NCBI GenBank assembly: GCA_028023455.1
Contig: JAQFVV010012394.1
Span: forward strand, 19,982,353-20,046,352
Reading direction: 5' to 3'
Source: Epiperipatus broadwayi
Lineage: Eukaryota > Onychophora > Udeonychophora > Euonychophora > Peripatidae
Length of the DNA stretch: 64,000 nt
A model generated the notes under the pieces. It saw only the letters and a list, made by a program, of their open reading frames with translations. It did no database searches and was not told where the DNA came from. Shown here piece after piece: positions 49,628 through 61,724 of the stretch. The translations under genes and the position numbers were made by a program. Every line of letters starts with the position of its first letter. Position 1 is the stretch's first letter.

Positions 49628-49721
49628 GTCAAGCATTGGTGGCCTAGTGGTTACCATAGCTGCCTTTCAAGCAGCTGGCCCAGGGTTGCTTCTTGGTCAA
49701 CACATTTGATATATGAAAAAA
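49628..49721 (+). mobile_element. Short tRNA-derived SINE (family A)
   Basis: GTCAAGCATTGGTGGCCTAG, anticodon loop CTTTCAA (TTC), box B region GGGTTGCTTCTTGG and an ATATGA-A tail. A perfect 15-bp target duplication AACAATAATAGTTCA lies at 49613-49627 and 49722-49736, so the insertion is fairly recent. Confidence 0.92.
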
Positions 49722-49784
49722 AACAATAATAGTTCATAGTAAAATTTTCTGAATGTTAGTTTACTAAATTGTATTTTTATATTA

Positions 49785-50163
49785 GATTATTTCCATCATC
49801 TAATATGTGTATTGAATGTCTTTAGAAAAATTTAACTTTATTTAAATATTCCAAATACATTCAACTGTTAGTAATAATACATCAAACAAGTTAGTATATG
49901 CACAATGTTTCAAGAAGAATTATTCTCCCCTCTTCTTCAGATGTTGCTGGCCTGATTAGTGACAGTACTAGCGTGGGATTCGAACATGGGTCCTTAGATT
50001 CTTGATTATTGAATTTTAAGGTAACATTCTAACCAACGCTCTAACCAATTGGTTCAGTTGGTTAGAGCCTTACCTTAAAATTCAGTAATCAAGACATGTT
50101 CGAATCACATGCTAGTAGTTGAATGTATTTGGAATATTTAAATAAAGTTAAATTTTTCTAAAA
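49785..50163. repeat. Foldback family K, copy 2, tRNA-like core
   Basis: The left arm has GATTATTTCCATCATCTAAT and TTTAAATATTCCAAATACATTC. The right arm has the inverse, GAATGTATTTGGAATATTTA. The centre is a palindrome of a tRNA-like sequence. On the + strand it reads GTTCAGTTGGTTAGAGCC (box A) and GTTCGAATC (box B); the inverse copy lies immediately to the left. Confidence 0.7.
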
Positions 50164-50282
50164 TACAACTAGAACACCATCACCATAAACCTTCAGGAAA
50201 ACATTAGTTTATTAAATGTTTCATCAAAAGTAAAGTTTTGTAGAGGTTAGGAATAATGAATTTACCTATTTTTCCAATACTT

Positions 50283-50389
50283 TTTTTTCATATGTCATAG
50301 CATTGGCCGAGACGCGAACCCACAACCGTCTGCAACCAACTACTTGCTTGCAAGGCAGCTGCGATGATCTCGGCTAACAACGCTTGATA
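50283..50389 (-). mobile_element. tRNA SINE family A, long-variable-arm subtype
   Basis: The minus strand has CAAGCGTTGTTAGCCGAG, loop CTTGCAA (TGC), an enlarged variable arm, GTGGGTTCGCGTCTCGG and GACATATG with an A tail. Flanked by a 16-bp duplication with one mismatch (TATTTTTCCAATACTT at 50267-50282, TATTTTTCCAGTACTT at 50390-50405). Confidence 0.9.
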
Positions 50390-50409
50390 TATTTTTCCAG
50401 TACTTGAGA

Positions 50410-51395
50410 TTCAAATTGAGAAATTAATATTTAACCATTCGGAATTGGTATGATGATTGTTGGTGCCTCGATTATAAAAGGCAAAGCCCATTATTTATTT
50501 TGACTATTTTAACTGATTTTGCTTCAAAAAATTATTATGAGTTGAACCAATCAAGGCGATCTTTTTTTCCACTTATACTTTCGGTCGGTAGGGCATCTCC
50601 TTCGTATCAACACTCTTATATGTATACAACTATTCGCGTCCCCCCCCCCCCCATTTGTTTGCGTGAAAAAATTATCTTATACTGGATTTTAAAAAAAAAA
50701 AAATATTTTGTAGTAGTTTTTATAAAACTTTTTTTTCCTCCAAAAATTGCATTGAACTGTTGGGTAATTTCTATTATGTTTGCAATTCCCCTTTGGAATA
50801 AAAGTCGGAGAAATAATCTTAAATTTATGTTTTATTTTATTAGCAAGATATTTTCCCAGCTTTCATTTTGCTTTTTACTGCTAAAATTCACAAGTATAAA
50901 ATTTTATTTTACCCTTAAGAAAGTTACATTTACTGCGGGAAAGATTAAAAAAGATTTTACTTAGAAGAAGATTGTTTTAAATAGCTATTCGGAGTGAATA
51001 TAGATCTACTTCACAGAAGTATATGCGGTATATTTACCTCATTTGCATAGGCTTCAGTAAATCTCTAGTTCTGTTTACACGGATATTAACACTTTTATGA
51101 CTAGAATGTGATTATTTTCAACATTTTTAAATCTTTGACAAAAATATTTTTAAAATTGTGGCACTTGCCTGGACCATAAATGATCGGTAATACTATTGCT
51201 TATTTTTAAAGGATCATTATTGTGTTTACCCGATGTTCTTCTATTCACTTATTTTAATATTAAATACACTTGCAAGCATTACTTTTATTCTAATAATTAT
51301 TATTTTAGCTAAATTATTATTAAATATGAATTTTTCCCCTACAGAACGGGCTTTTCCATCCCTGCACTTATATATGTAATATGTAGGGGGTTTGA
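50410..51395. other. Unassigned, with a doubtful 154-codon frame
   Basis: An open + frame from 50500 to 50964 begins at TTG, not ATG. It crosses a 13-base C run (read as four prolines) and an A run, and is otherwise Phe/Lys/Ile-rich. I see no motif and regard it as chance. No repeat family was recognised. Confidence 0.35.
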
Positions 51396-51397
51396 AT

Positions 51398-51650
51398 TCA
51401 GACTTTCACACGACCCTCAACAATCCATGCTATCTTATACCGCTGATACACTTGATCATACATATGTCGAAAAGATAAATAATGACCAATAAACGTATTT
51501 CGTGCTACACCAGCACTCATCAGTTGGTCCAGATTATCATCTCCATACATATATGCAATCAAAGCTCAGCATATATTAAGATAGCCAATCTCATACTTTA
51601 ATGAACAGGATTCAGACAACTCCATCCCACAACTCGTCAGCCGTCCATTT
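51398..51650. repeat. Foldback family E, single arm
   Basis: Matches the left arm of the element at 15652-15920 (CAGACTTTC, GAAAAGATAAAT, CACTCATCAGTTGGTCCAGA, CTCAGCATATATTAAGATAG). The inverted partner is missing. Confidence 0.7.
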
Positions 51651-51654
51651 AATT

Positions 51655-52310
51655 GAAAATCTGATTTTAGCTGCAGTTTTGACACATAAATCACTTCATT
51701 TAATTTCCAAGTCTGTAACAAATTTTGTGATAATCAAATCAATTTTTCTGAGCTGTACTTTAATTTGTTGAAATTAAAATTATACACAGTGCTTCTCTTA
51801 TCTACAATCTCAATATCCGCGGCTTTAGTCATACTGGATTTAAATAAATAAAAAAATTAGAAATTAATTACTAAGAAATTTTAATTTTATTTATTTTACT
51901 TTTCTCGTTCATAGTGCACATATTGAACGTTACACATAGATTTATACACATTTTACTATGTAATTACCATTTGTGAACATCTGTATATATGCATATTAAA
52001 AAGGCATATCATAATGTGATTTTACTATTATCACAGAATTTCGCTATCGGCAGCATGGTTTAGAATTAAATGTTATGGTTAAGAGAGGTGAGAGGGCTTC
52101 TGGACTATCAAACAATCATAAAAATATTTTAGTTTCTTGATATTAGGTGCTGATAATATCTGTTCCTGGTCATCATGTGATTACTACCTGACTATCATTA
52201 AATCTTCAACATAGTATTTAGAAACAGTTTGTGCTTGCTTTCTTATGCATCTGTAGTTGACCAACTGTCAAAACCATCTTTTGCTATTATTACCCAGTAT
52301 GATATTAGCT
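51655..52310. other. AT-rich DNA, no gene recognised
   Basis: Nothing identified. Confidence 0.45.
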
Positions 52311-52314
52311 TCCA

Positions 52315-52965
52315 CTTTTAGCATCTTATGGAAGGATGTAATCATAAGCATATGACCAGAGATGTGTGAAAAAGATGTATGATCCCCAAGATGCTTACTT
52401 CATGCTGAACCAGCACTCATCAGTTGGCCCAGATAAAAGATCTCTTATACTTATCTGTATCATTGTGCAGTATATATAGATAGTTTAATAAATGACTAAT
52501 AAAAATATTAATATATTTCCATTAAAATGGTTTGTGTCAAAGTTGTGAAGGCAGCAAGTTTGACACATCATTTAAACTGTATTAATTGGCTATTTATATA
52601 TAGTGAACAATAATAAAGATATGTGTAAGAGAGTGTGATCTGAATCAATTGATGAGTGCAGGTTCAGCATGAAATGTGCATCACGGGGATCATCTTTTTC
52701 ATATATTTTTGATCATGTGTTTATGATTACACCTCTCCACAAGGTGCTAAAAATAAATAGAAACCACTCCTTGCCTTGCATAAGAGTTGTGTAATGAAAA
52801 TTACACTACAGAAATATTGTCAAGTGTTGGTGGCCGAGTGGTCAGTACAGCTGCCTTACAAGCAGTTGCCCTGGGTTTGCTTCCCGGCCAATGCTTTGAC
52901 ACATGAAAAGAAGAAATATTATTAAATAAATATTTTCTAATCTAATGAATGATTAATAAAAATTA
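52315..52965. repeat. Foldback family E, interrupted by a SINE
   Basis: The left arm (TAGCATCTTATGGAAGG, CACTCATCAGTTGG) and right arm (TGATGAGTGCAGG, GTGTAATGAAAATTACAC) are inverted. The right arm is split at 52819-52911 by a SINE and resumes with ATTAAATAAATATTTTC to about 52965. Closest to the 20.4-kb copy. Confidence 0.7.
52819..52911 (+). mobile_element. Short tRNA-derived SINE (family A), nested
   Basis: GTCAAGTGTTGGTGGCCGAG, loop CTTACAA (TAC), box B GGGTTTGCTTCCC, CCAATGCTTTGACACATG with a short A tail. A perfect 9-bp duplication AGAAATATT lies at 52810-52818 and 52912-52920. It inserted into family E, which dates family E as older. Confidence 0.92.
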
Positions 52966-52969
52966 TTTA

Positions 52970-53705
52970 TTTCCATTGAAGAATTAAAGTGTCAAAAGAC
53001 GACAGTAGATTTGAATATAAGATGATAGTATAATCACCAAATGAAAAAAATTACATCTAGCTATGACCCTTTGAGTTGCCAAACCTATTCTTACTTGATA
53101 TTATAAATTCATGAGGTAATTAATTTTATTAAAATAAAATAGATGAGAAATCTTTTTTTTTTTTTTATAAAGAGGGTACAGATATCAAAATTATCCAAAA
53201 TCGATGTAGATAGTTATTAACAATATGAAAATGAATTACAAAAATAGTCATAAAGACCTGGATTTAACTTTTGAATCTGATTGATCTTTTAATGTTCAAG
53301 TGAAATAGAACATATCCAAATCTTATAATACTATTGGTCAACTCATTAGTAGTGGAAAGTTATTTTTAATGAAGTCAAACTTGTTCCCTGTTTAATACAT
53401 TGGTATTACCAAGATTACATTTGGCATTTGAAATTTAGAATAATGTTAATAAACATTATATCAATGAGCTATAAGGAATTGAAAAAAAATTTCAACAACT
53501 GATTCTATCAACAAAAACATGAACAATTTTTCATAAAATTTTTAAGAACATTAAAAGATCTTAAACTATTCTTTGATATAGTCATGAAAGGATATTATTA
53601 TTGGACTTTATCTCAAATAAATATTAAGAGCTATGATTATAATCTCAGAAAGGGCAAAATATTTGTGTAAGTTTTAAACCATGCACTTACCTATTTTCAC
53701 AAAGT
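52970..53705. other. AT-rich DNA, no gene recognised
   Basis: Nothing identified. Confidence 0.45.
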
Positions 53706-53716
53706 ACTATATATAG

Positions 53717-55335
53717 CAGGGATGTCCAAAATGTCAACCGTGAGGTCTCTGAAAGTCAACCATGTAATTTTTTTTTTTTTGTAAAATTTGCATCTAATTT
53801 ATTTTGATATAATTCTAAAACACTTTTCTTTTTTTTTCTTGAATTTTTTTTTAAAATTCAGGACCAGCATTAGAAAATAATTATTTACAGGTAATCTAAA
53901 ATTGTAATTTAATAAATATTTTATAATGCGACATGAACAAATTATAATACTTGAGGGAGCTGAGATAATTTGACCTTTTTATCTGATGAATTTTCTTACT
54001 GGCCAGATTGAGTAAAAATTTGTGTGATTTGATTTGTTAAATATGGATCTAGCCAGTTTCCTTTCTGATATACATTAATGTACAATAATCAGAATTGTTT
54101 TAATCTAGCTTCTAAAAATTGAATTATTTTACATTCAAATTGGTTAAATCTAAATAACTGAAGAAAAACACATGAAAAATAGCCTGCAGTAAAACAAAGG
54201 AATTATATTTCAACCAATCATTATATAAAAATGCCAGTGATTTCTTGTGTCTTAGAAATTATGATAGCTGACTTTTCACTTCTGTTGTCTTTTCTTCATC
54301 CAAAATTAAATATTTTAAATAAAAATCTAAATCTAGCCACATTATTAGTCAATATAATGTAAAAAGTACTCATAAAATCCATAAATATTTATGAAAAATA
54401 GTTGTGTTTTAGCTATCATTGAATGTCATTGATATGCAAATAGCGGTCAATGTTATTTATTTATCTTGAATAGCAGTCAAGCACTCTTCACTTTCCCCCT
54501 ATTATTTTTCTTGTAAAATTTAAAAATTTTCCAGTCAAAAGTAAATTAATGTAAAAACTTAATTATGAATGTAAAAAAAATATGATAAATATGTTTATTT
54601 ATGTTCAAAATTTATTATGAAAGCAATAGCGGTCAATGTTATTCACTTAAATAGTAGTCCAGCGCGATTCACTTTTCCTTGATTATGCTTCTTGTAAAAT
54701 TTAAAAATTTTCGAATCAAACTTTATATTTAGGTAAATTAATATAAAAACTTAATTATGAATGTAAAAAAATAAGAGAAATATATTCATTTATGTTCAAA
54801 ATCTGTTACAAAACCAATAGTGTGAACTTTATTCACTTGTCTTGAATAGTCATCCAGCACTATTCACTTTTCCTTGATCAAACTTTATATTTAGGGTAAA
54901 TTAATGTAAAAATTTAATTATGAATGTAAAAAATTATGAGAGATATTTATTTACATTCAAAATCTATTACGAAAGCATAAAACATTTTGGTTTGATTTCT
55001 GACTTTGACAGTTAGAAACACCTGGAGAACAATAGTCAAAGTTGATAGTCAGTGCTATGTGGCATTTTATAATGGAAAAGACATGGGACTACATACAATA
55101 GATTGCAATCACAAATCAAATTTTGGTGAAAAATACTTCCAATAGTGAATTTTATTGGAATTAAAATTTAAATCCCAATAAAGCTACAAATTTACAGTAA
55201 AATAAGGGTAAAATAATGAAAATGCAACCAAAAATGGCAATATATGGCACAAAATGTTTCTGGTTTCTGGTTCGAAGTCCTGAAAAAAACATAGTCACCC
55301 TCAGTCCCCAACTTCTAAAAGGTTGGCTACCCCTG
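53717..55335. mobile_element. hAT-like non-autonomous element, 1.6 kb
   Basis: The ends are CAGGGATGTCCAAAATG at the left and, inverted, CAGGGGTAGCCAACC at the right. These resemble hAT termini, although the pair is only partly matched. A perfect 8-bp duplication ATATATAG flanks it (53709-53716 and 55336-55343). The interior carries three tandem repeats and no transposase. The 68-codon minus frame at 55161 spans the right end and is incidental. Confidence 0.85.
54430..54975 (+). repeat. Three tandem units of about 188 bp
   Basis: Units start near 54441, 54627 and 54818 (AGCGGTCAATGTTA or a variant). Each continues through CACTTTTCC(T/C)(T/C), a TTAATTATGAATGTAAAAA block and TTATGTTCAAAAT. 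They lie wholly inside the hAT-like element. Confidence 0.85.
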
Positions 55336-55343
55336 ATATATAG

Positions 55344-56190
55344 ATTAAAATTACTTATAATCTTCATATAAATATTGATATAAAATCCAATTTCTAAAAA
55401 GGATTTTATTAAACTGTCTACTAAGAAACTATATTATTAAATTCCATTTATAACATAAGCAATCTTTAAAAAATTGAAAAACCTTTTGTTATTTCAACTT
55501 ATTTGTGAACCATAGAAAAATTAGTCATTAACAATGACATATAAATTAATATTTTGTAATACATAGAAATTATATTTCAAATTCTTCAAGCAACTAATTT
55601 TTATTTTTATAAAATGGCAGATTTGAGAGCTAAAATTTTCCAAGGATCATATTTTGGCTTCATGATTTCGGTCTCAAATGTTATGATCTGAACAACAAAT
55701 CATTAGATTACTTTTTGTGTATACATATGATGTTTGGAACTCAAACTGGGCATATTAAATGAATGAATAATAGAAAATTTTCTAAAAGGGTATTTTATGG
55801 TCGACTTGGTCATGTTTTTGTGGAAAAAGTAGACCCCATCTATATTATAAGGATTATCTTAGTCATTCTAAAGAATTGCAATGTCAATTGTTTCCATTGG
55901 AAGATATGGCATAGTATAGAATACATCACAGCAATACAGTTTGACATGTTGTTGAAGTCATTTGTGAAGAAAAGTTTTCATTTAAAAAAATTATAAGATC
56001 TCATAATAAAGTATCAAATAAATGGAAGAATGGACCAGCATGTTCTATATGTGAATGTATTTGTGGTTGACATATTGGTTTCTATATAACTGTTGCAAAA
56101 TTCATTTCTAGAGAAGGTTTTTCATTTTCTCTTTCTCTCCCTTTTTTTTTTCTTGGAGTTGTAATGACTATACTCATTTATAAGTGGATG
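55344..56190. other. AT-rich DNA, no gene recognised
   Basis: A 77-codon + frame at 55763-55996 has varied composition but no family resemblance. Nothing else is assignable. Confidence 0.4.
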
Positions 56191-56442
<252 letters not shown>

Positions 56443-56444
56443 GT

Positions 56445-57136
56445 TAAACCACTAAACATCACATGATCACTATTTCTTATGCTAGCACTTACTGTTATTA
56501 AAACAGGCAAAACTCTCCAGTAGTGCCATTCAGTGCCAACCAGAGTAATCAATGGATTTCAGAAGGCTTGTGCATAAAATCCCTATCTAGTGCCTACTCA
56601 TCCAATATCTCCAGACTAGTTTCTGACTTGTGGCCTTCGTCAGTGAGGAGCTAGCTGTATGGAGAGTTTTGCCTGTTTTAATAACAGTAATGTGCTAACA
56701 TAAGAAATAATGACCATGTGATGTTTAGTGGTTTAACACCAATCCTGCCTAATAGGATAGTGGTGGCTATGATTGTTAAAGAGCCAAAGACACCAAAATG
56801 TATGGGTACTTAACTGGGTTTAGACCCATATGACTATATAAGCTATTGAGCTTAGATTGAAAATATTGTGTTTTCAGTTTTATTCTCATAGTTCTGTAGT
56901 TAAGTAGAGATAAAAGGTGGCTGCTGGAGGGTTGCATTAGATCCTAAGATCTAGGTGCAGTACTCTCAGAAACAAAGTTCTTCACTGAAGAAGGCCACAA
57001 GCCAGAAACTAGTCTGGAGGTATTGGATGAGTAGGCACTAGATAGGGATTTGATGCACAAGTCTTCTGGCATCCATTGATTACTCTGGTTGTCACTGAAT
57101 GGCATTATTGTATGGAGAGTTTTGCCTGTTTTATTA
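56445..57136. repeat. Composite foldback family C element
   Basis: The first part (56445-56736) is a palindrome with long terminal repeats, AACCACTAAACATCACATGA at the left and its inverse at the right, flanked by TTAA on both sides. A roughly 200-bp spacer (GGATAGTGGTGGCTATG...) and a single long arm (GATCTAGGTGCAGTACTC to GGAGAGTTTTGCCTG) follow, as in the 19.8-kb composite. A 75-codon minus frame at 56944 is a by-product. Confidence 0.8.
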
Positions 57137-57139
57137 TTA

Positions 57140-59150
57140 TTGTTGTTGTTATTACGGTGGTGGCAAATCACTGACTAGCTAACACAATGGCATATATATA
57201 TTGATTAAGACCCCAAATCAAATCTAGATATGAGGGAAGGAATGTGTTTTCTTTTTCAGTGTTTCTTTATTGATAGAAATTATTTAATCAATGGAATTTC
57301 TGAATTGTTTGATAGTATAAAAGATATGTGTGATAATTGTATCATGCTCCTGTATAATGCTTTTAAAAAAGAAATAAACTTCCCACATAAATAATTTCAC
57401 AAATTTTAAATACAAATGTTTAAATAAAGTTTACATTTAAATATATATATATGTCTTAATAGATTTTTACAATTTCAAACAATCGTCATACTTTAATTTG
57501 AATACTAGTTTTATTAGAGCAGTGCTTTATTGCAACATCAAAACATATTTAATTAATATATTTTAATAACTTCTCATTTGCTCTTTTATGATGTAGAGAA
57601 TATATAAGAGGAATTTTTGAGGAAATTATAAATATGCAAGACAAAAAAAAAAAAAAAGAATAGTGAAGGTCGAAACTAATAAAGTCACTTGTTATGATAA
57701 ACTTAAAAGATTTGAAAACCTCAACATGTGAATGAATATTCTTTGCACATTCGGTTACAAAAGTTTTATGATAAATATTAACAATTACATATACATATAT
57801 TGAGTTTTTAAACTGTTAATTTGTATGTGTTTCCATAAAGTGTGATCATTTTAATTAACCCATAAATAAATTAAAGTTTTTAAAGATGGAGCACTAAGAA
57901 TATAAACTTCTTCACCAGAACATCTGATTACCTTACTACAATAATTCAAAGTATTAATGCTTGATTTATTTATCATTTAAGATGGTGGGTGTCAGATAAA
58001 AGTGTGCATCTCTTTTCTGATTAATAGATTGGTATTGTTTCCAAGAAAATGGGTGTTGTTTTTCAAATTTATTTAAATTGATTCTTTGGGAATCTGATAC
58101 ATGAATTATTGTAGCAATGTGCACAGATTTAATTGATCTGTAAATAAGTTTAGCTTTTGTAATTACAAAATGTACACACATATACAAATACTTTGAAAAT
58201 TCTGAGTATTGACTTATCTATAGGAAGCATAATTAACATGAAAATAACCTATGGAAATATCTACAAAATTATCCAAATTTGCCAAAAATAAACATAGAAA
58301 GGTAAGGTGATAAATTGCCTATATGGATTAGTCCAGTGTAAAACTATTGGCTTTAAAGAGCAATATCCATAAATCATAACTCTGCTCTTACTGCTTCCAA
58401 TGTTCACTTTTTTTTTTTTTACAAATTTCTGAATAATTAATTATTCATCTATTTTTTCAATGATATAATTTAAAAATATTTTTATCTTAATACTATTTAA
58501 AAAGGTAATTCAACTAATGTGTTCCTGTGAGCTATATATTATAAATTAAAAGAGCTAGTTGTAGGATATAAGCTGATTTTGGTTACCCTAATTTGAAGAA
58601 TAAAGCAGGAAACATAAAGAAGTTAATTTGGAAAATTTGTAGGGTAACTCAGTTTCAGAAGATGTATGATAATAGATATTTGTATTGTTACAATTGCATA
58701 AAAGTTACTAATTTCTATTATTATGATTACATCATAAAAGACAATACATTATATATATTAAATATTTTTATATTTTTGTTTTTAAAGAAGCTTCATAAGA
58801 AATATATATAATAAAACTTCAAACTTTAAAGTGAATGCAAATTCTAATTTTTATGATTTAATTATAATTTAAAATGCAATCTGTTGTTCTTTTTTAATAT
58901 TAGAATAATTTTACTATTTTAATAGAATATCTTATTTTTAGTAGGGAAAAAAATTGCAAAAAAATATGAAAACTTGATTGCAACCATGAGGATATGTATG
59001 AGAAACAATGAAGTGAGACATTATTTATTATTTAATATGTTTACATAAAGAAATACTATTATTTAATTCAGGGTCTTTGCATATAGATTAATAGCCAAAT
59101 ATGTGATTAGTATATCACAGAGGTATATCTTAGAGTATTAATGGAATGTA
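57140..59150. other. AT-rich DNA, no gene recognised
   Basis: 72-73-codon frames at 57966 (minus) and 58593 (plus) have no family match. Homopolymers and short TA runs only. Confidence 0.45.
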
Positions 59151-59152
59151 AA

Positions 59153-60085
59153 ATGGCTTCTCCTTAGATGAAGGCAGAAATGCCTATATATAGTCAGTAT
59201 GCCCAGAACACTTAGGTGAAATATTCTTTTTCACAAACTTCTTATATATTGCAATAAGTTTATCTACTTCTTATTCCTTATTATCAAATTATTTTTCCAG
59301 TTCCAGTTCATTTTTTATCTTCTATCACATTTTAATAAAAGCTGTTTCAATAGTTTCACTGTCATGTCCTCATATTCTTCTGTTCTGCTGTAAAAATTGA
59401 GAGAAAAAAATTGTACAATTTTTATCACTCTTTTTATTTTTAAATTCTTTCATTCTCCATAAAATTTATTCTGATCCTCTTTCACCATATTACAGCCCAA
59501 AATTAAACGTTCAATACTCTCCTATCTTTACATGAACTATACCCATAACCAAATCCTTATTCCATTTTTGTCTTCTTTCTCTAGTATTTAAAATTACTGC
59601 TCTTGCATCAAATAACTATAAAGTTCCTTTAATGCCATCACATATCCTTTCATATTTTATGTAATTTTTATTCTTATGTAATTTCAAATTTATTCATTTT
59701 CCACAATTCTAATTGTTTTTCTTTAACAAAACATCTGTTTTCTGTTCCCACCCTCATAATTATCTATATATAATGTATTGTCACACATTTACCCATTTCA
59801 GATATAAAATATGTGGGAATAAATTATCTATTTATTAATGTTACTTATTGTAAATCTTTCTTGTCTAATGTGTTTGTTATCCTTTCCAATAATTCAGTTA
59901 AACACTATTTTTATTAAATTATGTTCATTCATATATATTGAAATTTTCCAAACTTTTTAAATGTAATTTTTATTTCTCTTATTACAAAATTCCATCCCTT
60001 TCACCATCTAATGCACATCTCCCTACTTCTTTATGCATTCTATCTAAAAATATTGATTTTCTTGACCAGGGCACATTACATCTAT
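59153..60085 (-). pseudogene. Decayed LINE 3' end (same family as 12.7 kb)
   Basis: The minus-strand 3' end GCCTTCATCTAAGGAGAAGC at about 59155-59180 is the family tail, preceded by CTGGGCATACTGA. Upstream, 60003-60060 aligns with 13480-13540 (the VGRHALD region). Reading frames are destroyed by many stops. Confidence 0.6.
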
Positions 60086-60089
60086 ATAT

Positions 60090-60464
60090 TATGAATTCAA
60101 ATATTTAAGCATTTTTATTCACTTATTGTTTAATTAAATTCACAATTAAAGTTTGTTTATTATATATTTTATAAGCTAATAGAGGATACTTAATACTCCC
60201 GCTCACAAAATTAATAGATTAATAGTTACTTCATAGATATTGAAAAGTCTTTTGATAACAGATACAATTAAGTTTTTAAAATGTAAAACAATCGGTTTGA
60301 AGCAAAAAAGAAAACATGGAAACCATAAATAAATTTGAAACTTACTTCAAAAATAAGTGTTTAAAAATACATCTTTACCTTAATCGTAAGCAAAGTGATT
60401 ATAAAATCTTGCATAAAAATATATATTTTAAATGTTTTCTACAGCAAAACTGAGTTATTAACCA
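60090..60464. other. AT-rich DNA, no gene recognised
   Basis: Nothing identified. Confidence 0.5.
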
Positions 60465-60478
60465 TAAATTTAAAATAT

Positions 60479-60952
60479 TAAAACAGGCAAAACTCTCCAT
60501 ACAGTAGGGCCACTCAGTGCAAGCCAGAGTAATCAATGGATGCCAGAAGGCTTGTGCATAAAATCCCTATCTAGTGCCTACTCATTCAATACCCCCCGAC
60601 TAATTTCTAGTGGGTTCCATCAGTGAGGAGCCTTGGACAAGGCTCCTCACTGATGAAAGCCACAAGTTAGGAACTAGTCTGGGGATATTGGATGAGTAGG
60701 TACTAGATAGGGATTTTATGTGCAGTGCTCTCAAATCCAAGGCTCCTCACTGATGAAATCCACAAGTTAGAAATTAGTCTGGGGGTATTGGAAGAGTAGG
60801 CATTAGATAGGGATTTCATGCACAAGCCTTCCTGGCATCCATTGATTACTCTGGCTTGCATTATGTGGCATTACTGTATGGAGAGTTTTGCCTGTTTTAA
60901 TAACAGTTATGAGAAAGCATAAGAAATGGTGATCATGTGATGTTTAGTGGTT
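60479..60952. mobile_element. Foldback family C, with 14-bp duplication
   Basis: The left arm begins within the family (AACAGGCAAAACTCTCC) and lacks the outer ACCACTAAACATC end. The right arm is complete to GATGTTTAGTGGTT. The arms are inverted over about 150 bp, with an extra direct repeat of the inner arm at 60635-60720 and 60721-60830. A perfect 14-bp direct repeat TAAATTTAAAATAT borders it (60465-60478 and 60953-60966). Confidence 0.8.
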
Positions 60953-61149
60953 TAAATTTAAAATATAACAAACTTTGAATATGTTAATTATCAAAAGCTG
61001 ATATAAATCTAAGAACCAGTAATAATTAATAAACTTTAAACTGAGCATATTAACTACAAACCTATGTATAAATATATATTTATTTCATAAAAAGGGGGTG
61101 GTTGCAATGCATTTTTAAATCATAATTGTAAACATTTTTTGAAATACAA

Positions 61150-61720
61150 TAGCCATAGTGCTTGAAATAATATTGATATTCCATTGGAGTCCTGAATACA
61201 TTGAAAAAAGCAAATGTAAAAACTATAATTAATGTAATGTACATTTTCTAATTTATTTTTGGTGATTTGTTATGAGATCATTTTTTATTTATAATTAAAT
61301 ATTAAAAAGAGTTTTTTTTTTTTTTTCTGTAAATTTTAAACATCTATTAAAAACACTAGCTGCGGTGCTTGAAATTACGTCATATTGTTATTGCAAACGC
61401 AAAAACAAAACAAGCAGAACATATATTTTAAATATCGTAATGTTCATTTTGTAATTTATTTTGGTACATTTTATTACGCGATCAATTGTTTTTGCAATAG
61501 TGTGTTGAATAATTTTTTTTTTTTTAATCATAAATTTTATATATGTATTAAACACGGGAGCCATATTGCTTGAACTACATCCGATTATAAATATGCAACT
61601 ACAACAAAAATAAAGTAAATGTCTACATATTGTAATCTGAATATGTATGTATTCAATACTGTATGCATTTTATAAATATTTTTATTAATATTTTATTTAG
61701 AATGTAAACTTTTTTTTATA
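61150..61720 (+). repeat. Three tandem units of about 204 bp
   Basis: Landmark (G/T)GCTTGAA falls at 61161, 61368 and 61569. Each unit contains a block like AAACTATAATTAATGTAATG and a T-homopolymer. The third unit is the most diverged. A 62-codon + frame lies in unit two and is probably incidental. Confidence 0.75.
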
Positions 61721-61724
61721 ATAT

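Noticed and set aside
50500-50964. 154-codon + frame, longest non-repeat frame on the + strand
   Set aside because: It starts with TTG, crosses a C homopolymer and an A homopolymer, has a low-complexity Phe/Lys composition and no motif.
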